Of a stretch of DNA of 42,035 bases, positions 20,425 through 28,909 are shown piece by piece. The notes below the pieces were generated by a model. The model was not told where the DNA came from. It worked only from the letters and a program-made list of their open reading frames with translations, and did no database searches. Within the stretch, counting starts at the first letter, position 1. Each line of letters begins with the position of its first letter. The translations under genes were made by a program, and so were the position numbers. This DNA comes from Scenedesmus sp. ARA3 (lineage: Eukaryota; Chlorophyta; Chlorophyceae; Sphaeropleales; Scenedesmaceae): contig RWJK01001848.1 in assembly GCA_004335835.1 (NCBI GenBank), positions 1 through 42,035 of the forward strand, written 5' to 3'.

Positions 20425-23400
20425 CATGACCACAACAGCCCAGGCATGACTCTGCCAGCAGCGGCGGCAGCGGCGGCGGCATGTGGCAGCAGCAAAGATG
20501 TGGAGGCTATGGACGCTGCAGTGTGCAGCAGCAGCAGCAGTACTGCCAGGGGTGTGGGGCCGTGTGGTCAGCTGCGGCCGCTGGTGCAGCACGCGCGTGG
20601 TGCACTGCGCACATCAGGTGGGTGGCAGCCGCTGATTGTGGCATAGTGTGTTTGTTGCAGCTAGGGGTGCAGCAGGCGCAGGTGCAGGTGCGGGTGCGGC
20701 TGACAACTTATGCTTGCATGTGGCTTGGATGATGCATGTGCTGCGGCCAAGTTTGTTTTTGATTTGAGGAAAAAGCCTGAGCGTCATTACTTTGCTGAAA
20801 TTTGTACGCAGGGGACACAGCGATGCAGCTGCTGAGGGCGCCGCTGCGGGCCCGCTTCCTGCCACTGCTGGTGGCCTGGATAGGTGGGCCCTGGCGCACA
20901 GCAGCAGCAGCAGCAGCAGCGGCGGCAGCTGGTGTCAGTTTTTGCATGACTTCAGGTGGATGCGTCACAGGATCACTGCATCACACTGCTGTCTTGGCAG
21001 TTGAAGGCTCATGACACTGGACAGCTAGGTTGACTGTCTGCACCCAGCATGTGCTGTGATCCAACCTGTGCCTGCAGGCAAGTGTTTCGGCTATTTCAGC
21101 ACCGTGCTGTGGATCCCCAAGTACTTGCAACCCCTGCCTGCCCAGCCCATGTGTGACCTTGGTCTGCCCTAAACCCTAACTGGCAAACACACCAACACCT
21201 GTGCCTGCAGGCATGTGTGGCGGCTGGTACAGCACGGTGTTGTGGATCCCGGAGTACTTGCAAGCCCCTGCCTGCCCACCCCATGTGTGACCATGGTTTG
21301 CCCTTAACCCCAACTGGCAAACCCACATACACCTTTGCCTGCAGGCATGTGTGGCGGCTGGTACAGCACTGTGCTGTGGATCCCCGAGTACTTCAAGGCG
21401 AGGGGCGCGGGAGACTCCTCACTGTATGCACAGACCTTTGCGGTGGCAGCCGCCAACCTGCCAGGTGCGTCAGACACCGATATATGGTTGTTGGGAGAGG
21501 GGGAGCAGGTGTAGTAACTGGTTCCACTTCTGAAAATAATTGAACATTTAAGGCTGTTGTTTCCCAGAGTTTACGCAAATGCCGCGGGCGACTCCTCACT
21601 GTATGCACAGACCTTCGCGGTGGCGGCCACCAACCTGCCAGGTGCGATAGGCGGGGTCTGGTGCGCACAGCATGTTGAGCCGTGCTGCGCTGCCTGCAGC
21701 GGACCCGTCGTATCATCAGCGGAGCCACAGCTCAGTGACCTCTGAAGTGGCCCGCTGCGCCTCAAAAAGATTGAACCGGCAGTGTTCAATTCGTGATAGC
21801 TGTAAGTCAAAGTGTGAATTAGCTCACTGGTTCATGCGACAGCTGAGTGCTGCATTGTTCTGTCCTGCAGGCAACATCGCCAGCATTTTTATGGTAGACA
21901 GGCTAGGCCGCCGCTGGACCGCCTGCCTCTGCCTGGCTGGGGCTTGCCTGGCTGCGCTTGGTTTCGCTGCTGCGCCTGCTGACCCCGTGTGGTCGGTGGT
22001 GGCTGCGTGTGTGTTCAACGCCATCAGCGTGGGTGGCTGGAATGCACTAGACCTGCTGTCAGCAGAACTATTCCCTACTGAGGTGCGGAGAGGCGCTAAA
22101 GCCTTTGATATTATCAAGACTGCTACTGCTGCCACAATAGTGTGGTTTAAGCAACATGCAACAAGCATCATCTGGAATGCGCTGGACCTGCTGTCTGCGG
22201 AGCTGTTCCCTACCGAGGTGCGGGCAGGCGATTGAGAGACTGTTACTGCTTTTACAAGATCATTGCTTGAGCAGCTTGTGATCGTCTGGCGTGTGCGGAG
22301 CGGTTCCCCACCAAGGTTTATGCCTGTCAGGGACCGTAACATCTCTGGCGTTCTGCTGACGTCTCGTTTTCTGGTCTGCCGCTGCCAGGTGCGTACCACG
22401 GCGATGGGCCTGCTGACACCCAAGGTTATCCAGGAATGCATTAGGCAGTTTGTTGGTTTTCAAATTTCCTGCACTCTGCTGCCGCCAGGTGCGCTCCACG
22501 GCGACGGGCCTGCTAAGGACATCCAGGAATGCAGAAGGAAGTTCGTTTGGTTTTTCATTTCCTGCAATCTGCTGCCACCAGGTGCGCTCCACAGCGATGG
22601 GCCTGCTGATTTACACCACACACATGGCCCCTCAGTATTGAAAACGATATGTGATCTGCACTCTGCCGCCAGGTGCGCTCCACGGCGATGGGCCTGCTGG
22701 GGGCCACGGGCCGCCTCGCGTCATTCGCCACCACCTTCCTGGCAGGTGAGGAGCGGCAACGCACGTGCAGCAGCAGCACTAGACTGCATGGAAGCAGCCT
22801 GGGTGGCGGCCCGCGNNNNNNNNNNNNNNNNNNNNNNNNNNNNNNNNNNNNNNNNNNNNNNNNNNNNNNNNNNNNNNNNNNNNNNNNNNNNNNNNNNNNN
22901 NNNNNNNNNNNNNNNNNNNNNNNNNNNNGCGGAGCTGAGGTGCTGTGCTTTACTAGCTGTCTTGATGCAGCCGAGAGGTGGCGGCCGCGCCCGCAGATGT
23001 GCTTGAAACCTAAATTTGCCTGGCAAGGATCCTGCCAAGCTGGACCCTACAACACACCTCTGACTGCATGTGACAAATCCGCACGTTTTGATCGTGGTGT
23101 ATCCCGCTGCTGATTTGCTGCGACATACTTGTGATGCTGCGCTGCTTGACTGTTGCTTTCGCAGGTGCGCTAATGCAGCTGCAGCTGTGGGCCCCACTAG
23201 TTGTGGCAGCCGGCCTGTTGGCTGCTGGCAGCCTCGCAATGATGCTGCTGCCAGAGATGGCCCTAAAGCCCCTGGAGGATACAGTAGAAGATGCAGCCGC
23301 GCGATCTAGCCAGATCAGTGGCGGCAACAAGCTTGGACTGTCAGATCAGATCGGCTTAAGAGAGATCAGCTTGCAGGGGGTGGCCGCTTCCATAATGGAG

Positions 23401-23802
23401 GGGGTGGGGCGGCAGCGGAGCAGCAGTAGAAGCGGCGTGGAGTCGGGGGCAGGCTTAGCAGCAGCAGCAGTTGGATTTGAGGAGTACCTTGGTGAGTCAC
23501 CCAGTGCAGCAAGGAGCAACGGCAGGAGGCGGTTTGGTTCGAATTCGGATCATCTGGGCTCGAAAGCCGGACACAGCAAGCCGCTGAGGCTGATAGGGTC
23601 AGATCCTTCGTCACTTGCCGCAGCTGGCAGCAGCAGCAGCAGCACCACCAGGAGTGAGATGGCGTTCAAGGGCTTTGAGATGGGTGTGAGGATGCACAGT
23701 GAAGCTGCTGAAGTAGCGGAGGAGGGGCGCAGCTTGCTGGTTGCTCAGCAGCAGCAGGTAGCGGGCGAGGATGGCCGGCAGCTGTCCTCGCACTTGCTAT
23801 GA
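16871..23802 (+). CDS. Major facilitator transporter, SV2/SVOP-like
   Basis: Eleven exons (16871-16951, 17940-18105, 18376-18423, 18989-19166, 19862-20075, 20311-20617, 20812-20883, 21345-21464, 21871-22082, 22673-22745, 23165-23802) give 702 residues. An acidic N-terminus (DDEEAWDLETALEHVGVGRF) precedes the first membrane segment (LVCGLANAADAVEILGLSLV). MFS signature loops are GDALGRRSTL (about 95) and MVDRLGRRWT (about 404-412), with PESPRHLL after segment 6. An Ala-rich cytosolic loop (about 235-330) splits the two six-helix halves, and a Ser/Gly-rich tail of about 170 residues ends the protein. The late motif WNALDLLSAELFPTEVRSTA is typical of SVOP-type and plant organic-cation or nicotinate carriers. 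The substrate cannot be read from sequence. Most internal junctions have intronic copies; I chose the copy whose exon continues in frame with the family motif. Confidence 0.94.
17030..17790 (+). repeat. Imperfect 150-190-base minisatellite in transporter intron 1
   Basis: A unit anchored on GGCTGTGTCGC recurs at about 17093, 17245, 17396 and 17585, linked by GTGGCGCTGCATG-like and TTGCAGCAGC blocks. Spacing is 152, 151 and 189 bases. It lies wholly in intron 1 (16952-17939) and has no coding signal. Confidence 0.75.
18246..18272 (+). repeat. Echo of transporter exon 2 interior
   Basis: About 25 bases matching the exon 2 segment that encodes GLSLVLP (near 18016) recur in intron 2, without a splice site attached. 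Confidence 0.7.
18761..19020 (+). repeat. Echoes of transporter exon 4 acceptor end, exact 114-base period
   Basis: Copies start at 18761, 18875 and 18989 (real), each directly after a GCAG acceptor and reading RRSTLVASLAI or close to it. Both intervals are exactly 114 bases. The two units nearest the exon are nearly identical, including the intronic filler. Confidence 0.93.
19100..19445 (+). repeat. Echoes of transporter exon 4 donor end
   Basis: The segment encoding GGSVPVVFSYLAELLPAHAR with its donor ends at 19166 (real). It recurs ending at 19294 with a GTGAGG donor, and again truncated near 19420-19445. Confidence 0.88.
19447..19497 (+). repeat. (CTG)17 microsatellite
   Basis: Seventeen uninterrupted CTG triplets on the sense strand of transporter intron 4, directly after the truncated exon 4 echo. 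Confidence 0.95.
19551..19940 (+). repeat. Echoes of transporter exon 5 acceptor end
   Basis: Copies begin at 19551, 19629 and 19773, upstream of the real exon at 19862; all follow a CAG. The 19629 copy is long and almost perfect, reading GKFMVGLAAFWMVGSLYSAG as far as WAMIS. Confidence 0.9.
21078..21400 (+). repeat. Echoes of transporter exon 8 acceptor end
   Basis: Three copies start at 21078, 21211 and 21345 (real), spaced 133 and 134 bases, each after CCTGCAG. They read GKCFGYFSTVLWIPKYLQ, GMCGGWYSTVLWIPEYLQ and GMCGGWYSTVLWIPEYFK. The short filler between them is also shared. Confidence 0.93.
21405..21645 (+). repeat. Echo of transporter exon 8 donor end
   Basis: The segment encoding AGDSSLYAQTFAVAAANLPG ends at 21464 (real) and is repeated ending at 21641 with one Ala-to-Thr change and an intact CCAG/GTGCG donor. 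Confidence 0.9.
22035..22320 (+). repeat. Echoes of transporter exon 9 donor end
   Basis: The segment WNALDLLSAELFPTE plus donor ends at 22082 (real) and recurs ending at 22217 (135 bases on). A shorter third remnant (GTGCGGAGCGGTTCCCC) lies near 22294. Confidence 0.88.
22389..22720 (+). repeat. Four copies of transporter exon 10 acceptor end
   Basis: VRSTAMGLL-type starts follow CCAG at 22389, 22489, 22582 and 22673 (real); intervals are 100, 93 and 91 bases. Only the last continues into GATGRLASFATTFLAG. The copies carry single-residue changes such as VRTTAMGLL and VRSTATGLL. Confidence 0.92.
22816..22928. other. Assembly gap (113 Ns)
   Basis: Unknown bases inside transporter intron 10 (22746-23164). 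The gap does not interrupt the coding model, but further exon copies could be hidden or collapsed there. Confidence 1.
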
Positions 23803-24568
23803 TTCAACTGGTTCAACCGACTGGCAGGACAGCTGTGTATGCGCGAATAAAAGGCTCATCCGCCGATGGCGCATTCTTTCTTATATTTCTGGCAGCTGAC
23901 GAGCATGCAGCTGCTGGCACGTAACCTGAGTACACAGCCAAACAATGGGAACCTGAGCTGCCAGCAGGCTGCCTGGCTGAGAACGTCCAAGGTTTACAAT
24001 CCAGGTTCGCTGGCTCGTACACCAGTCGTTTGTGAGTCCTCCTTGATGCATGCACGAATATTGTTACACAGACGATGTTGGTGGCAGTCAGCAGGGGTGC
24101 CTGGCAGGCCAACTGCACTGCAGTGGCGAAATACACAACCTGCTGTAATTGTGGGCGCGTGGACGCACAAGCTAGACCGCGACCCAATGCGCTCGACTGG
24201 GCAACACCCCGTGAACAAGCTGCTGTGCACATGAACATCGGGCCGTGAACAGTCGTCAACAAGCTACTAGCAGTAATACTGCCAGCGCAAGCTGCTGCAG
24301 CAGCTGCTGATACACTGTGTCAAACTCGTGCACCAATATGTTTGTTGAGAGCCTGAAGGGTGATTTGATATCTTAAAACTCATGCAGCACGCAGCCACTG
24401 CAACTGCTGACTGCCAGCAGTACTCGGTGGCAGTACTGCAACCAACCACACTCGATTGCAGCCACACCAACCCGTGCTACCATAGGGATGCCTGCTGCTG
24501 CCGTCCCGCAGCCACTATCAGCACGCCAGCCAGCCGCTAGCGCCGCTGCTGCAGCAACAGCCGCTTCT
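23803..24568. other. Tail-to-tail intergenic region, transporter and ISY1
   Basis: No coding signal on either strand. It should hold both 3' untranslated regions and polyadenylation sites. Confidence 0.45.
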
Positions 24569-24720
24569 GCTGCTTGTTCAATGCGACCACAGCCAACAGC
24601 CGCTAGGCCTGCTGCTGCTGCTGCTGCTACTGCTTGTTCATCAGCTGGCGCGCCTGCATCTCCTCCTCCTGCTGCTGCTGCTGCTGCTACTGCTTGTTCA
24701 GCAGCTGCCGCGCCTCCTGC
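24567..24720 (-). repeat. 60-base repeat of the ISY1 C-terminal end, including the stop
   Basis: The real end [14 protein letters not shown] has its stop at 24689-24687. Exactly 60 bases further on, a copy reads QARQLMNKQ followed by TAG at 24629-24627. A third, more diverged copy with CAG in place of the stop lies 60 bases beyond. The copies are separated by CAG runs. Confidence 0.9.
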
Positions 24721-26204
24721 TGCTGCTTGGCCAGCGCCTCACTTGTGTATTTGCTCAGCAGCTCCGCCTTTTTCTTCTCAAGCACCATCTGCTCAATCGC
24801 CTTCTGGTCCGGCAGCGGCACGTAAGCAACAAACTGCGGCCCAGCTGCGTCCTCGCCGTCGCCGCCTTGCTGCTGCTTCATGCGCGCGGCCTTGTCGGTG
24901 ACGCCTGCCAGTGCTGCTTGCCGCTCGGCGTCCTTCTCCTGCCACTCTGCCAGAGCCTGCGGGCAGCGGCAGCAGCAGCAGCAGCAGCAGCGGAGGGCGG
25001 CAGTGTCAAAACCAGTCACATACAAGCAAGTGCCAGGCCTTGTCAGTGACGCCAGCCAGTGCTGCTTGCCGCTCCGCGTCCTTCTCCTGCCACTCTGCCA
25101 GAGCCTGCGGGCAACAGCAGCAGCAGCAGCAGCACAGTACAGAAGGACAGTAATAGCGTCAGTCAATGGCTTTTAGTGACGCCAGCCAGTGCTGCTTGCC
25201 GCTCCGCGTCCTTCTCCTGCCATTCGGCCAGAGCCTGAGGGGCAGTAGCAGCAGCAGCAGCAGCATGAGGATAGCTTTAGAGCGGCGGCCACTGCCTCAC
25301 AGCAAACGCAAGCCGCAAGGTGCGCTACGATGAGTAGCGCGATAGTTGCCCAGATTTCTGTTAATAAGGCCCTGAACCCTGGTGCTGAAGCCCTGAACCC
25401 TCCTAGTTAGTACCCTAAACCCAATTTCTTCTTCAATACCCTACCTGTGCCTGTGTGGTCGCCTCTGCCTCTGCTTCTACTGCCAGCAGCACGCCATCCT
25501 CCTCATCCCTGAACCCGTAGTAGTCTGGGGTGATGGACTTGTGCATCTGGAAGCGCGACCGCACAGTCTGCAAACAGGAAGTGCAAAAACAAGCAAAAGA
25601 GAGTATGTGAGCATGATCCAACACCACACAAACATGATGCATGTGGCGTGATGGCCTTGTGATCTGGAAGCGCGAGCGCACAGTCTGCACGAAGATTGAA
25701 GCAGCGAGCACGGCAGGTTGGGAAACAGCCGGGCATGTGGTGGATGCCGCATGCGCAAGCAAGGTGTAACAGTCCAGGGTGGTGGCCTTGCGCAGCTGGA
25801 GGCGGCTCTGTACACGCCGTGCAGAGAAGCACGCAGTGCATGAAGTGGTACAGCAAGTGAGATTGTGAGCACGTGCGGCGTATACTCCGCTCCATCGTTC
25901 AAGCTGACGACGTGCAGTCGCAACCGTCCTGTGCGCAGCCGCAGGATTCACAGGTTGTAACACCTGCTGTCACAGCAATGCTCAGCGCCACTCACTTATT
26001 TTCAAATGAGGCAACAAAGTGCGACACAACAGTGCGACACAAAACATATGTGAGCAGAAAAGTGATGCCAGGTCAGTGCCACTCACTGGCTTTGGCGCCT
26101 CCTTTTCAAACAGCTCCTTCACTCCCGGCAGCTGCTTGGCGGCACCAAAGTAGCGGTATCCGGCGCCTCTGCTGTCCGTCACCTCGTTGCCTTCGCTGTC
26201 TGTT

Positions 26205-26242
<38 letters not shown>

Positions 26243-26763
26243 CAAACAGCTGCGTCAGCGCAAGCACAGTAGTGTTGACGCGACAGCTGCCAGCTGCCAG
26301 CCCCACATGCCAGTGCGCTTGCTGTGAGCACGGTGCTGCCAGATGCTCATCAACATGCGGCACCGCTGCTGCTGCTGCGTCTGCCGCCGCTGTCCAATAC
26401 GCGTCAACCAGCCCCTAAGCACACGCCAACTTGTTCCATTTGGCGCCGTCTTTCCTTAGTCTAGCTCCACGATGCACTGCTGCTGCTGGCTGTGCCACAC
26501 CTAGAAAGCCTGCCCAAACAATTCCCGCCACGCACCTGTGATCTTTGGCGCCGTTTTGGCATAGTCCGGCCCGCCTGGCTCATGCTGCGCTGCTGCTGCT
26601 GCTGGCTGTGCTGAAACTCTGCCTGCAAGCAACCCCTAAACATACACACCTGTTATTTTTGGCGCCGTCTTTGCGTAGTCTGGCCCCCCCAGCTCCACGA
26701 TGCGCCGCTCCCAGTGGCCCTTCTCGCGGATGAGCTTGTTGATCTCGTCATTGAGGTCACGGA

Positions 26764-26800
<37 letters not shown>

Positions 26801-27618
26801 GGCGGCAGCGGTGGTGGCAGCAGCATAGTGTGCCACACATCAGTTATCAGTGCGCTGTTGCATTGCTGATGGCAACATGTGGGGTGTGAGAAGCAGTCCA
26901 GTGCGGCAGGGCTTTGCATACGCGCGGCTGCAGGAACACAACCAGCACTCACAGTCGTCATAAAACACAAAAAACACAAAAAGCACGCGTGCTAATGCTG
27001 CATGCCATGAGATTCTTGAAACGTGTATAAGTCGCTGTTTTAAAATGCGACAGGCGCGTGGCTGACTGTGCACTGGCCTGCAGCCACGCTGTGCTGTGAC
27101 TCCTGCCGCCAAACAAGCTTTTCTTGATGCTTGTGATGGCTGACATACCTTGACATCTGCACTCGCCTTCCGGTTGATGCTGTTGATGCTGAGACAAATC
27201 TCCATGCAGCACCCTGCTGCTCGCTCCAGTACCACACACACCTCCAGTTGCACCAGGCACCTACATGCTGTTGCACCTAGCCCTGGCCTCACCTGTGCTC
27301 CCCCAGACCTGCATGTTGGATATCCATGACTTTCTGCTTGTTACAGTACGCCACATACCTCCAGCCGCACCAGACACCTACATGCTGCTGCACCTGACCC
27401 TGCCCTCACCTGTGCTCTCCCAGCCCAGCATTCTGGATCTCCATGACCTTCCGCCCGATCTCCCGCAAGATCTGCTGCCTCCATCTGTCAGCCTCGTTCA
27501 AATCTGTGCACTCTGTCGCCAGGTATGGCCGCCGTGCCTTTGGCCCTCGCTTCTCATCCTGCTTTGCCGCTAAAAAGCGGTTCAGCATGGACTGCGCCTT
27601 CTCCTCATTACGAGCCAT
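24687..27618 (-). CDS. ISY1: Pre-mRNA splicing factor ISY1
   Basis: Five exons (27618-27410, 26765-26650, 26199-26087, 25567-25445, 24956-24687) give 276 residues, close to animal ISY1 (about 285). Hallmarks in order: [15 protein letters not shown] at the start, [107 protein letters not shown] and a [20 protein letters not shown] tail. Known role: a member of the Prp19-associated (NTC) complex acting in the catalytic spliceosome. Four of its junction edges and its C-terminal end have intronic or downstream copies. Confidence 0.97.
24956..25240 (-). repeat. Echoes of ISY1 exon 5 acceptor end
   Basis: The exon 5 start ([20 protein letters not shown]) is real at 24956 and repeated with starts at 25104 and 25234, spaced 148 and 130 bases, each preceded by CAG. 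CTG-rich (sense strand) filler precedes each. Confidence 0.9.
25567..25820 (-). repeat. Echoes of ISY1 exon 4 acceptor end
   Basis: The exon 4 start ([17 protein letters not shown]) at 25567 is echoed at 25684 (TVRSRFQIT, acceptor kept) and near 25818 ([17 protein letters not shown], acceptor lost). Confidence 0.85.
26437..26700 (-). repeat. Echoes of ISY1 exon 2 donor end
   Basis: [13 protein letters not shown] plus donor ends at 26650 (real) and recurs ending at 26536 with the peptide and a GTGCGT donor intact (114 bases). A decayed third copy lies at 26437-26478. Confidence 0.88.
27230..27450 (-). repeat. Echo of ISY1 exon 1 donor end
   Basis: [16 protein letters not shown] plus donor ends at 27410 (real); a copy ending at 27293 reads [16 protein letters not shown] with the same GTGAGG donor, 117 bases on. 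Flanking intron sequence is repeated again near 27230-27260. Confidence 0.9.
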
Positions 27619-28272
27619 GGTGCTGTGTCCTGCAAGAGGCTGCTGCTGTGTGTTGCGCGCTGCAGCTGTGCTGGGCCGATGCTGAGGGCAGCGCCGCTGC
27701 TGCTGCAGCTACAGCACGCAGCACTGAGCAGCTGCTACTGCTGTGCCTGCCTACACCTGCAGGAGCTCGGCTGACACTCTAGGGGCCCAGTAAGAGAGAT
27801 GAAGAAACAGTTGACGCGGATGCAATCGAGCACAGGACACGAAGGGAGGCACAACAGCAGCACCAGCAGCAGGCCTCAGCTGTGTGGAGGTGGAAAGTCC
27901 GTGAAGCGATCGCTTTGCGCTCTTTACTTGTTGAATGATGATAACGATTTCTAGCAGTCGAAGTGAATGCAAAGACTTCAGTATCCGAGTTGCGGGGTGT
28001 TGGGCGTGTCAATGCCTGCTGGTGCTGCTGTGTTGCGTGTCGGGGTGTGGTGATGCATGCAGCCGTAACCAGTTGCTGTTGCACTGGGCACTGTTTGCAC
28101 CAGCTTTGGCGTGGGTGGAGTTGACACATGCAGTGACATGACATGACAACTGACACTGGGCCAAAGACTAGGGCTGGCCCAGCTGCTGTGAAAGCCCCTG
28201 CCATTATTGCAACGATGTCTAGCTCTTATGAAGTAACAAGACATCTGCGGTCAGATTGCTAGAGGCTAAGCC
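27619..28272. other. Upstream region of ISY1, no gene
   Basis: No coding-like frame. It should contain the ISY1 promoter and leader on the minus strand. Confidence 0.4.
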
Positions 28273-28641
28273 GACAAGATCATGCTGCCGCCTGCCAGCT
28301 TCAAGGTTCTAGTCAGCAAGTGCATGTGGAAGTTCCTGGCACTGTACCTCCCGAAGCACTGAGCGGCGTTGGACTGCTTGAAGTGCTGACTGCCATACAC
28401 ATACATATGTTTATGACTCTAGGCAAGTACAGCCAGTGAACCATGCACTATCGCCTCTGCTGTGCACCATACATTCAGTTGCCTGCAACTTCAAGCTGCT
28501 GAAGTTCAGCTGGTGGGCGTGACAGGCAAGCAGGGACAATATAAGTTTGTTGCTGTGGCGCTCAAGCAACGCACGAAGATGCAGTACAGTGCGCTCAACC
28601 GCACAATCAGTGAAGCAAGGAGGCCCGCTGACATGAAGTAG
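28273..28641 (+). pseudogene. Two short coding-like remnants of an unknown protein
   Basis: Two plus-strand stretches have strongly protein-like sequence but no start codon or recognisable partner. Bases 28273-28362 include KVLVSKCMWKFLALYLPKH and end in TGA. Bases 28483-28641 (53 codons) include LVGVTGKQGQYKFVAVALKQ and SALNRTISEARRPADMK and end in TAG. I do not recognise the family. They sit opposite in strand to the adjacent genes and look like remnants of a decayed gene or mobile element. Confidence 0.4.
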
Positions 28642-28684
28642 ACCCTGTAGACCCTAAAGGCCAGCACTCTATTGCAGAATGTAC

Positions 28685-28708
28685 TGTCTTCCCTGCAATT
28701 CTTTATAC
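28685..28708 (+). repeat. Copy 1 of a dispersed 24-base motif
   Basis: Begins TGTCTTCCCTGCAATT. It matches 41712-41735 at 23 of 24 positions, with weaker similarity extending upstream to a GCAGAA. Confidence 0.75.
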
Positions 28709-28909
28709 AGTACTCGCAAGCCGATCGTCATCTGGTACATCTGCTGTATCACCTGCTGTGGTGTGCTGCCAACCTGCTGCTTGGTGCCATTGCACATACA
28801 CAAGACGCTTCCTGCAAGCAACATCAACACAAACTGCCAGCACAACGCCCAGAGCCACCACTCTTGCGTGGAACAGGTGACTTGCCTGGCGCACCCACCC
28901 CGTTCGCAC
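28703..28909 (-). other. Candidate membrane anchor and tail segment for the LRR gene
   Basis: This minus-strand frame overlaps the end of the LRR reading frame. It reads RVVALGVVLAVCVDVACRKR, a hydrophobic helix with a basic stop-transfer, then a roughly 30-residue tail ending in TAA at 28705-28703. The main frame just upstream also contains RERVVAL. A small intron or one indel near 28840-28950 would join them. Confidence 0.4.

Noticed and set aside
21168..21185. CCCTAAACCCTAA, plant-type telomere-like sequence
   Set aside because: Fewer than three units, and the parallel copy in the next exon 8 echo reads CCCTTAACCCCAA, so it is ordinary intron filler.
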